Origin: Alphaproteobacteria bacterium
Lineage (GTDB): Bacteria > Pseudomonadota > Alphaproteobacteria > DSM-16000 > Inquilinaceae
DNA length: 64,000 bases
NCBI GenBank assembly: GCA_028281265.1
Contig: JANQKE010000117.1
Location: 54,564-118,563, forward strand
Reading direction: 5' to 3'
Part shown: piece by piece, positions 56,958 through 64,000 of the stretch
Numbering within the stretch: position 1 is the stretch's first letter
How the letters are laid out: every line of letters starts with the position of its first letter
Translations under genes and position numbers: made by a program
The notes under the pieces: model-generated
Database searches by the model: none
Seen by the model: only the letters and a program-made list of their open reading frames with translations
What the model was told of the DNA's origin: nothing

Positions 56958-57902
56958 ATGCGTCTCAAGGCGTTCGCCGCGGCTGGATTGGCCATCACCC
57001 TCGCCGCACCGGTGGCGGCCCAGCAGTATCAGCCCTGGACACCGCCGGGGACCGGCGTCGGCGACATCACCGGCGGTGCCGTCGAAGACCGATCGGTGGA
57101 GGCGGTGCTCGACACGCTGACCGATCTGATCGCCGCCGGGCGGCGGGACCGCGCGGCGAGCCCGGACTTCCTGGCGGATCTCGACGCCCTGGTCGCGCGA
57201 TACACCAACCCCTGGCCCCGGGTGATCGCCACGGACGGCTTCGCCGACGGCAACTACACCCGCAACCCGTCCTGGCAGGTGATCCGGGGGCGCTGGATCG
57301 TCGACGGCAATCAGGGACTGCGGCCGACCTCATCGGAAACCGCCGGTTCGGCCCCGTCCGACCGGCGGGAGGTGTCGACCGAGGAACTGGCGGTCCGTCT
57401 GCTCGGCACCTTGCTGGCGGGCAGCGCCCAGGGCAGCGGCACCGCACCGGCCCAACCGACACCGGCCGCCCTGCGGGAGCCCGGCACGATCGCTCTGGGC
57501 ACCGGCATCACCAACGCGTTCGCCATCGGCGTCGATATCGGGGATCCTGATGGGCGGGGCGACCTCGAGTTCCGGACCTATCAGCGGGGACCGGACGGGA
57601 TCGGCTACCGGCTCCGTGTCGACTTCGACCAACGGCCGGCGCTGACCCTGTATCGGGTCGGGTCCCGCGGCACGACCCTGATCGCCGCCAGCGCCGACAG
57701 CGTCGCCCCCAGCACCGGCCGGGCGATCCAGGTGATCTGGCTGCGCCGGCCGAACGGGGGCATGCAGGTGCTGCTTGGCGATCAGGCCGTGCTGGAAGTG
57801 ACCGACACCGGCTTCCGCGACCCCTGGGAAGGGCTGGCGATCCATAGCGAGTCCGGCAGCCCGATCGTCCGCCGGATTGAAATCGCCGGAACGGCCGGAT
57901 AG
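56958..57902 (+). CDS. Secreted protein of unknown function
   Basis: 314 residues with a Sec signal peptide (MRLKAFAAAGLAITLAAPVAAQQ). The mature part contains FADGNYTRNPSWQVIRGRWIVDGNQGLR, LEFRTYQRGPDGIGYRLRVDF and DPWEGLAIHSESGSPIVRRIEI. This is an alternating beta pattern compatible with a jelly-roll or LamG-like sandwich, but no family was recognised with confidence. GGAGG lies ten bases before the ATG. Probably periplasmic or outer-membrane associated. Between mbfA and plsY on the same strand. Confidence 0.7.
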   Translation: MRLKAFAAAGLAITLAAPVAAQQYQPWTPPGTGVGDITGGAVEDRSVEAVLDTLTDLIAAGRRDRAASPDFLADLDALVARYTNPWPRVIATDGFADGNYTRNPSWQVIRGRWIVDGNQGLRPTSSETAGSAPSDRREVSTEELAVRLLGTLLAGSAQGSGTAPAQPTPAALREPGTIALGTGITNAFAIGVDIGDPDGRGDLEFRTYQRGPDGIGYRLRVDFDQRPALTLYRVGSRGTTLIAASADSVAPSTGRAIQVIWLRRPNGGMQVLLGDQAVLEVTDTGFRDPWEGLAIHSESGSPIVRRIEIAGTAG

Positions 57903-58024
57903 CCCTTCGTTCCGGCACGAAGCCGCCAGCCGCCGCAGGCGCTGCCGGTCCCCTGCCACGGCGTGCCCGTGCACCGCGTGCGGGCCCGAGGTGACCACCA
58001 ACCCGTTGCCGGAGTGTGCGACCG

Positions 58025-58699
58025 ATGCCCGACGTGCTGGGCGATCTCAGCTTCACATGGCCGTTCTACGCCGCCGCGGTGCTCGGCTATCTGTTGGGCT
58101 CGATCCCCTTCGGTCTGGTTCTGACCAGGCTCGCCGGATATGGCGATATCCGCCGGATCGGATCGGGCAACATCGGCGCAACCAACGTGCTGCGCACCGG
58201 CAACAAGCCCTTGGCCCTGGCCACGCTGATCCTCGACAGCGGCAAGGGCGCCATCGCGGTCGTCCTGGGCTATCAGTTCGGTACCGACATGGCGGTTCTG
58301 GCCGGCGGCGGCGCGATGCTGGGGCACAGCTTTCCGATCTGGCTCCGGTTCAAGGGCGGCAAGGGGGTGGCGACCGCTCTGGGCACGCTGTTGGCGATCG
58401 CTCCGGTGGTCGGGGTCACCGCCTGTCTGACCTGGCTGCTGACGGCGGCCGTCTTCCGGATATCGTCTCTTGCCGCCCTCGTCGCCTTGGCGGCGGCACC
58501 GGCCGTTGCCTATCTTCTGGCCGTTTGGCCACTGCCGGAAGGCGGTGCCTGGCTGGCGGTCGCCGGTCCCTACGCCTCGGACCCCCAGCGGGCGGAGTTG
58601 GCCCTGTTCATCGCGGTGCTGGTATGGATCCGCCATGCCGCCAACCTGAAACGCCTGTTGAGGGGTGAGGAACCTCGGATCAACGTGACAGGACGGTAG
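58025..58699 (+). CDS. plsY: Glycerol-3-phosphate acyltransferase PlsY
   Basis: 224-residue inner-membrane enzyme acylating glycerol 3-phosphate with acyl-phosphate, the first step of phospholipid synthesis. The three PlsY loop motifs are clear: LLGSIPFGLVL, IGSGNIGATNVLRTGNK and GHSFPIWLRFKGGKGVATALG, with five hydrophobic spans. ATG 58025 chosen; a GTG three codons upstream is possible. The C-terminus (KRLLRGEEPRI) is the usual basic tail. Confidence 0.95.
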   Translation: MPDVLGDLSFTWPFYAAAVLGYLLGSIPFGLVLTRLAGYGDIRRIGSGNIGATNVLRTGNKPLALATLILDSGKGAIAVVLGYQFGTDMAVLAGGGAMLGHSFPIWLRFKGGKGVATALGTLLAIAPVVGVTACLTWLLTAAVFRISSLAALVALAAAPAVAYLLAVWPLPEGGAWLAVAGPYASDPQRAELALFIAVLVWIRHAANLKRLLRGEEPRINVTGR

Positions 58700-58806
58700 C
58701 AACGGCCGGTCGCGACGGCCCGGTGGCGTCCGTCCGTGCGTGGTAAGCGGCGGTTAATCGCCCGGCGCTATCGTCGACGGTCTTGACGAACCGCCATGCG
58801 CCTCGG

Positions 58807-60216
58807 ATGCCCCTGCCCGCTCCCCGCCCTTCGTTCCGCCCCGGTGGCCGCCGTGCGCTGTCCACCGAGGTCGACATCGTCGACGCCCGCAAGCCCGGCA
58901 CGGTGGTCCGGCAAGCCGAGATCGCCGAGATCGTCGAGTTGCATCACCGCTACCTCTCCGGCCGCGACGGCAGCCGCCGCCTCAACCTGGCGCTGTGCGT
59001 GGCCGAAGGGCTGAGACTGGACGGCCTCGACCTGACCGATGCGGAACTGCGGGGGAGCAAGCTGCAGCGTGCCTCGATGGTCGGCACGAACCTGACGCGG
59101 GCCAACCTGTTCGGTGCCGATCTGCGAACGGCCGACATGCGCCGCAGCGTGCTGACCCATGCCGATCTCCGCGGCGCCATCCTGCGCGGCACCAACATGG
59201 AAGGCGCCATTCTCCGACAGACCGACGCCCGCGGCGGCAAGCTGGTCAGCAAGAAGCAGGGCGGCGATCTGGTCGCCTTGAACGAGGATACCGAAGCGGT
59301 CGCCCAGCGGGCCGCCGCCCTTCTGAACCTCCGCTTCGCCGATCTGACGGGGGCCAAGTTCCACGAACGGGAGATGCAGTCGACCGATCTGACCGGCGCG
59401 ATCCTGAAGAACGCCGACCTCAGCGGTGCGGATCTGAGCCATTGCATTCTCCGCGGCGTCAGCTTCGAGGGAGCCAATCTCTATCAGGCGAACCTTACCG
59501 GAGCCGTCCTGCACGGTGCGGTCCTGACCAATGCCAATCTGAGCGATACGGTGCTGGACGGGGCGGATCTGAACGCGGCGATTTTCGAGGAGACGGCTCT
59601 GATCCATGCACGCATGGTCGGAGTGGCGATGCCGAAGGCGCTGAACGAGCTGGACGTAACCATGCGGGAGCTGCTCGAGAACCATGAGCGCTACCTGCAG
59701 TCCCTCGGCAAGGCCGGCCGGCGTGCCAACCTGTCGGGGTATGATCTGTCGGAAAAGAACCTCTCCGAACTGCAACTTGCCGCCGCCGATCTCGAGCGGG
59801 CGCTCATGGTCAAGACCAACTTCACCAGCACGAATCTGTCGATGGCCCGGATCAGCGGCGCCAACGGCATGGAAGCCCGGTTCGTCGACAGCGTCCTTCG
59901 CGGCACAAACTTCGTCGATGCGGTGCTCTCCAACGCCGTCTTCCGGGGGGCCAACGGCAAGGCCGTGCCGATCTCCGGCGGCAAAGGGATCCGGTGGAAG
60001 ACCGGGTTCACCGGCGCGATCCTGGACGGGGCGGATCTGTCCCGCGGGGACTGGGAAGAAGCGGATTTTCGGGGCGCCTCCCTTCGAGATGCCGATTTCC
60101 GGAACAGCCACCTCATAGGCGCGCGCTTCGACCAGGCCGACCTGACCGGGGCGGACTTCCGGGGCGCGGACCTCGGCGGTGCGGCGCTGGACGACGCGAT
60201 CGGCTTCGAGCCCTGA
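58807..60216 (+). CDS. Large pentapeptide-repeat protein with internal duplication
   Basis: 469 residues. Two similar modules are visible. Each begins with a helix-like lead (IVELHHRYLSGRDGSRRLNL at ~42 and LLENHERYLQSLGKAGRRANL at ~289), followed by A(D/N)LXX-type pentapeptide coils (for example ADLRGAILRGTNMEGAIL, NADLSGADLSHCIL, and in module 2 QADLTGADFRGADLGGAAL). No signal peptide or membrane segment. Pentapeptide proteins form right-handed quadrilateral helices, and some mimic DNA; the role here is unknown. ATG 58807 preferred to an upstream in-frame TTG at 58783. Confidence 0.88.
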   Translation: MPLPAPRPSFRPGGRRALSTEVDIVDARKPGTVVRQAEIAEIVELHHRYLSGRDGSRRLNLALCVAEGLRLDGLDLTDAELRGSKLQRASMVGTNLTRANLFGADLRTADMRRSVLTHADLRGAILRGTNMEGAILRQTDARGGKLVSKKQGGDLVALNEDTEAVAQRAAALLNLRFADLTGAKFHEREMQSTDLTGAILKNADLSGADLSHCILRGVSFEGANLYQANLTGAVLHGAVLTNANLSDTVLDGADLNAAIFEETALIHARMVGVAMPKALNELDVTMRELLENHERYLQSLGKAGRRANLSGYDLSEKNLSELQLAAADLERALMVKTNFTSTNLSMARISGANGMEARFVDSVLRGTNFVDAVLSNAVFRGANGKAVPISGGKGIRWKTGFTGAILDGADLSRGDWEEADFRGASLRDADFRNSHLIGARFDQADLTGADFRGADLGGAALDDAIGFEP

Positions 60217-60397
60217 CCGGACCGGTTGGCGACCGCCAAGCGGACACACGGGCCGGGTGCGCCAATCCGCCACGGTCTCGCCTACAGCCCCTCGAGCCTC
60301 TTGCAATCCCGTAACAGCCCGAAAAAAGGCGCAATTGGACGGCAATTGGCTACACCCGATGACATAAGCGTTGCATTCATCTATGGTTGTGCGATCA

Positions 60398-60418
60398 TCA
60401 GGAGTTAGCTACTCCTGA
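60398..60418. promoter_or_regulatory. Inverted repeat, probable MarR operator
   Basis: TCAGGAGT-TAGCT-ACTCCTGA, two perfect 8-bp arms with a 5-base spacer, 38 bp before the MarR-type start in an AT-richer stretch. Size and position fit a MarR dimer site and autoregulation; an RNA hairpin is the alternative. Confidence 0.55.
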
Positions 60419-60455
60419 AAGGTGACAGCTGTTTGGACAACGAGAGGGCAAGGCC

Positions 60456-60983
60456 ATGGCGCCCGACACGATCGCACCTGCTGTCTTGGAAAACAGCCCC
60501 AAGACGATACCCCCCACACCGGCACCACAGTTCGCACTCGGTGAGCTCCTGCAGTTCAGGGTCGCCTTGCTTGCCAACCTGCTGGAGCGGATCTCCAGCC
60601 AGGCACTGCAGTCCCAGTTCGGCTTGCGAATCACCGATTGGAGAGTGCTTGCGGTGATCGCCGGCAGTCCCGGAATCTCGGCCAACGAGATCGCGATCAG
60701 GACCGCCACGGACAAGGGCTGGGTCAGCCGGTCGGTCACGCAGCTCGACCGCAACGGCCTGATCGAACGGACCGTCGACCGGCAGGACAGCCGCCGCTAC
60801 CGACTGACACTGACCCGCCGAGGGCGGGCGATCTTCGACCAGGCCGCCGCCGGCGCCCTGGCGCGGCAGGAGGAGCTGGTCGGTGCGATGCCGGCCGACG
60901 AAAGGGCACGGCTGATGGACAGTCTGCAGGAGCTGATCGTTCAGGCCAAGCGCTTGCAGCAAAGCCCGATCTTCGAGGCCTGA
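60456..60983 (+). CDS. MarR family transcriptional regulator
   Basis: 175-residue winged-helix regulator. After a ~30-residue polar N-terminus: LERISSQALQSQFGLRITDWRVLAVIAGSPGISANEIAIRTATDKGWVSRSVTQLDRNGLIERTVDRQDSRRYRLTLTRRG is the complete MarR DNA-binding domain, with the wing at DRQDSRRY. No target gene overlaps it. A perfect inverted repeat just upstream suggests self-regulation. Confidence 0.9.
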   Translation: MAPDTIAPAVLENSPKTIPPTPAPQFALGELLQFRVALLANLLERISSQALQSQFGLRITDWRVLAVIAGSPGISANEIAIRTATDKGWVSRSVTQLDRNGLIERTVDRQDSRRYRLTLTRRGRAIFDQAAAGALARQEELVGAMPADERARLMDSLQELIVQAKRLQQSPIFEA

Positions 60984-61093
60984 ACGACGGTTTGGCGGGC
61001 GAACCCGGGCGCGATCCGTTCTCGGCCGAAGACGGCCCCGGAGAGGCGGCACGGGTCCAGGGGTCTGTAGGCGAACGCCTATCCCGACATGTG

Positions 61094-61205
61094 CGGAGAT
61101 GACCCCGTCTGAAGTCGTCCTCGTTCAAGCGCTACGCGAGGTTTGCCTCGCACGCGCTCGGGCGCGCTTGCCCTGCCGCGACGCGCCTTGCTCATCGCGG
61201 CTTGG
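61094..61205 (+). repeat. Family B intergenic repeat, copy 3
   Basis: Begins GCGGAGATGACCCCGTCTGA and ends CTCATCGCGGCTTGG. It shares with the other copies GAAGTCGT, TTCAAGCG, a GCGAGG...CCTCGC hairpin and GCGCTCGGGCGCGC. The tail GCCGCGACGCG...CTCATCGCG matches copy 1. Located between convergent marR and the cyclase gene. Confidence 0.6.
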
Positions 61206-61207
61206 TA

Positions 61208-62497
61208 TTACGGGTCGGCCGACACCGGCGGAGCGACCAGATCGATCGGCTGGTCCCGCCCCGACAGCCTCACCGCCCGGAACTCGCGCCAATCCGGCCC
61301 GGCCCCGCCTGCAGCCTCGGCGGCGATCCGGCTGATCAGCAGCGGCGTGCCGACCGACTTCGTCGCCGCTTCCAGCCGCTGCGCGACGTTGACGGTATCC
61401 CCGACGACCGTGAACTCCAACCGTTCGAGGCCGCCAACCGTGCCGACGAAGGCCGGGCCGTAATGGATACCGATCCCCACCACCAAGGGCAGGCTACCGG
61501 ACCTCTCCGACCGCTGCCGGTTCCATCCCCGCAGCCGACTGCACAAGTCAAGTCCGGCGGCAATCGCCGCTTTGGCTTCGGTACCGGTCGAGGGCCCAGG
61601 CACCCCGAACACCCCCATCGCGGCATCGCCGATGAACTTGTCGACGATGCCGCCCCGCCCCTCGATAGCGAGGGTCACCTCCCGACGATAGCGGCCCAGC
61701 AGCGCGCCGACATCGGCCGGATCCATCGCCTCGGCGAGCGTGGTGAACCCGCGGATGTCGGCGAACAGCACCGCGACCCGTTGCTGCCGACCGCGGCCGA
61801 CGGTCTCGAGCCCCTGCGTGGCGATGGCGTCGGCGATCGCTTGCGGCAGGAAGCGGGACAGATCGGCACGCGCCTGGGTGGTCTCGATCCCGCGCAGCAG
61901 CGTTTGCCGACCCCGCATGACCGCCAGCGTCAGGACGCCGGCCAGCATGCCGACGATCGCCACCCGCGCCACCGCCACACCCGGGGTGAACAGGAACCCG
62001 ACCCCTTCGGGCGGCGGCCCACCGGGATGGGGCAGCCAGCCGCGATAGACGGCCAGGAGGGACCCCAGATCGATCACCGCGAAGGTGAGGAAGCAGACGG
62101 GCACCGTCCAGATCCCGTAGCGCAGCCCGGCCAGGGCCAACAGGATCGGGATGAACAGAAACGGCGGCAGCGCCCCGGTCATCTCGATCGGTATGCCGTA
62201 GACATACGTCGCCGCGACCATCACCAGGGACACCCAAGCGGTATCGAATACGCTGAACCAGAGCCCCAGCCGCGGGTGGTAGAGGCCCAGCCGCACCACC
62301 AGCAGCGCAGCCAGCGCGGTTGCGAAAGCCACGCCATACGCGATGAAGGCCGCCACGTTCCGGGCCGCATACCCTTCCGGCGCCAGGGTGACATACATGA
62401 AGGCGAACCCCACGATGAGGATCAGCCGGACCAGCGATGCGGTTCGGAAGGCTCTGGCATCGGCGTCGTTGAACAGGGCGAGCAAGCGCGGGTTCAT
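61208..62497 (-). CDS. Membrane-bound adenylate/guanylate cyclase (class III)
   Basis: 429 residues. The N-terminal ~200 residues hold six predicted spans (for example LVRLILIVGFAFMYVTLA, FVFIPILLALAGLRYG-like, VAIVGMLAGVLTLAV). The class III catalytic domain follows from ~235: VLFADIRGFTTLAEAM (first metal Asp), VDKFIGDAAMGVFG (second metal Asp and Lys), GIGIHYGPAFVGTVG and FTVVGDTVNVAQRLEAATK. The Lys in DKFIGD and Asp in GDTVN favour ATP as substrate, giving cAMP. Converges with marR. Confidence 0.9.
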   Translation of the reverse strand: MNPRLLALFNDADARAFRTASLVRLILIVGFAFMYVTLAPEGYAARNVAAFIAYGVAFATALAALLVVRLGLYHPRLGLWFSVFDTAWVSLVMVAATYVYGIPIEMTGALPPFLFIPILLALAGLRYGIWTVPVCFLTFAVIDLGSLLAVYRGWLPHPGGPPPEGVGFLFTPGVAVARVAIVGMLAGVLTLAVMRGRQTLLRGIETTQARADLSRFLPQAIADAIATQGLETVGRGRQQRVAVLFADIRGFTTLAEAMDPADVGALLGRYRREVTLAIEGRGGIVDKFIGDAAMGVFGVPGPSTGTEAKAAIAAGLDLCSRLRGWNRQRSERSGSLPLVVGIGIHYGPAFVGTVGGLERLEFTVVGDTVNVAQRLEAATKSVGTPLLISRIAAEAAGGAGPDWREFRAVRLSGRDQPIDLVAPPVSADP

Positions 62498-62561
62498 GGC
62501 CCGGATTGTACCATCAAGACCCGTCACGGACTGCACGTTGGCTCACATCGGCGGCAGCGCC

Positions 62562-63401
62562 TCACGCCGCGTCCAGCGGCAGCAGGCGCGCACCGGCCCC
62601 GCCTCGATCGAGCGCGTGCCTCAACCAGCCAAGCGCGGGACCCACGGTATCGGTCAGGCCATAGGGGGGGCGGATCAGCAGCATGCCGGTACCGGTCAGC
62701 CGGTTGTCGTCGCGGGGCGGCAAGATTTCCAGTTCGACGACGAGCCCCTCCCGCACCCCCAGGCTCTGCAACTCGCCGACCAGCCGCCGGCGCGCCCCGA
62801 TCGCCTTGATCGGATACCACAGGGCGATCTGACCGGTCGGCCAGCGGGTCGCAGCCTCGGCCACGGCGCGGGCCGCCCGCACGGCCTCATCGGCCCGTTC
62901 GAACGGCGGATCGATCAGCACCAGTCCGCGACGGATCGGTGGCGGCAGCAGCCCCCGCACCGCCTCGTAGCCGTCCCGGCAATGCAGCGCGACCCGCGGA
63001 TCGGCCCCCAGCGCGCCCTTGAGCGTTCCGAAATCGTCCCGATGCAGTTCCACGGCGATCAGCCGATCCCGGGGCCGCATCAGCGCCAGGGCCAGCGCCG
63101 GCGACCCCGGATAGCGGCGGACCCCGACCGGACCCGGGTTCGCCGCACGCACCGCCTGCCGATACGGCAGCAGCGCGTCCGGCCAGTCCGGGCGGGCGAT
63201 GACCGCCCGGATCCCGCCATCGGCTTCGCCGGTCTTGCGGGCCTCTTCCCCATGCAGATCGTACCAGCCGATCCCCGCATGGGTGTCGATCATGCAGAAC
63301 GGCTTGTCCTTGCGTTTGAGCTGCGCCAACAGCAGGGTCAGGAGGGCGTGCTTGAAGACGTCCGCGAAACTGCCGGCGTGATAGGCATGGCGATAATTCA
63401 T
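62562..63401 (-). CDS. rlmJ: 23S rRNA (adenine2030-N6)-methyltransferase
   Basis: 279-residue RlmJ (ComJ/YhiR). It opens MNYRHAYHAGSFADVFKH, the family signature, then FCMIDTHAGIGWYDLHG (SAM site), YPGSPALALALMRPRDRLIAVELH, and the catalytic LVLIDPPFE motif. C-terminal GTGMLLIRPPYGL. The ATG at 63401 starts exactly at the conserved MNYRH. It lies 64 bp from the cyclase in the same direction. Confidence 0.94.
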   Translation of the reverse strand: MNYRHAYHAGSFADVFKHALLTLLLAQLKRKDKPFCMIDTHAGIGWYDLHGEEARKTGEADGGIRAVIARPDWPDALLPYRQAVRAANPGPVGVRRYPGSPALALALMRPRDRLIAVELHRDDFGTLKGALGADPRVALHCRDGYEAVRGLLPPPIRRGLVLIDPPFERADEAVRAARAVAEAATRWPTGQIALWYPIKAIGARRRLVGELQSLGVREGLVVELEILPPRDDNRLTGTGMLLIRPPYGLTDTVGPALGWLRHALDRGGAGARLLPLDAA

Positions 63402-63535
63402 CGACGGGATGGCGAGGGTCTTGGCGGCGATGGCTGGACGCAACGGTCCATGGTACGGCTCGGATGATCCGCCAACAACGCCGGGGCGGCGGCGGCCGTC
63501 AATGGCCGATCGCGACCACCGCCGGGGCGACCGGG

Positions 63536-64000
63536 CATGCCCCTGCTGACGCTGCTGGGCCGGTGGCTGGACCGCGGCGCCACCGGCCTGTTCGGGGTGG
63601 CCGGGGCGGGGGGCGGCTCCCAGACCTCGGCCTTTCTCGACGCCTATCGACAGAACCTGGCCGGCCGGGTGGATGAGCTCGGCCGGATCGTGGCCGGCTT
63701 CGAGGCCCGGGCGGACCGGGCCGGCCTGCCGCTGGATGCTTACGTGACGGCGTTCACCGGCAACGGGAGCGCGGTCATCCGGTGGGAAGGCGAGGCCATG
63801 GCCGCCACCATCGAGCGCTACCGGGCGCTGGCAGACGCCCTTTCCGCGATCGACCGATCGACCCCGCTGACCGAACCCTTCGTCGCCCTGGGTGGCCTCG
63901 ACCCCAGAACGGCGGCCGATGCCTGGGCCGCCTTCACCCCGGCCCTGCCTCTGGACGTCGCCGGGATGGGCTACACGCTGGCCGGCGCGATCGTCCTCAT
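63536..64000 (+). CDS. DUF2937 family protein (cut by window edge)
   Basis: The first 155 codons of a gene running off the right edge. The sequence has GGSQTSAFLDAYRQNLAGRVDELGRIVAGFEARADRAGLPLDAYV, the helical segment typical of DUF2937, followed by a second hydrophobic region (LDVAGMGYTLAGAIVL) at the cut. Family members are small membrane-associated proteins of unknown function. Divergent from rlmJ. Confidence 0.75.

Overview
The window is high-GC chromosomal DNA from an alphaproteobacterium, most likely a Rhodospirillales-type lineage. This is inferred from the rpiB-glyA pair, a MucR regulator, LdtR, a metal-variant HemB, split MetH behind an ArsR-methyltransferase regulator, MbfA, and dense ATGA gene overlaps. 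No rRNA, tRNA or CRISPR was seen.

Layout. 0-8.2 kb: glyA (cut by the left edge), rpiB, mucR, a small conserved protein, an LrgA/LrgB pair convergent with ldtR, a three-gene valine-degradation operon and hemB. 8.2-18.4 kb: palindromic repeats, a 32-codon membrane mini-protein, a minus-strand operon (ornithine-type decarboxylase, SDR, two alpha/beta hydrolases), then a plus-strand run of CoA transferase, penicillin-acylase-type hydrolase and threonine deaminase, and a flavin reductase. 18.6-26 kb: motB, an ATP-grasp/alpha-E pair followed by the N-end-rule transferase bpt, a PYROXD2-like oxidoreductase and dusA.

26.0-37.0 kb is the main accessory block: an IS5-type transposase remnant followed by a tellurite-resistance (Ter) stress locus. 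It combines a metabolite-biosynthesis module (two phosphoribosyltransferase-fold proteins, a HAD phosphatase, a HpcH/CitE-like lyase) with a Ter core (TerB-DnaJ fusion, three TerD, TerB, TerA) and a Ca2+/cation exchanger. Its codon use looks different by eye from the flanks, with fewer CGG/CCGG runs. A small excisionase-type HTH gene lies just beyond it.

38.9-44.9 kb is a complete mrpABCDEFG Na+/H+ antiporter operon. It is followed by aspC, mlaC and mlaA on the minus strand. 48.2-53.9 kb is a methionine-cycle operon: a SamR-like regulator with a perfect 16-bp palindrome upstream, metF, and MetH split into two genes. The rest holds rimO, mbfA, a secreted protein, plsY, a duplicated pentapeptide-repeat protein, a MarR regulator, an adenylate/guanylate cyclase, rlmJ and a partial DUF2937 gene.

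The least explained structure is a family of intergenic double-palindrome elements (four copies). Their inner arms can pair with each other as an alternative to two separate hairpins, and they share a 4-bp insertion only in the inner arms. A second, separate ~90-110-bp repeat family (three copies) is also present. The Ter locus is the richest functional system.
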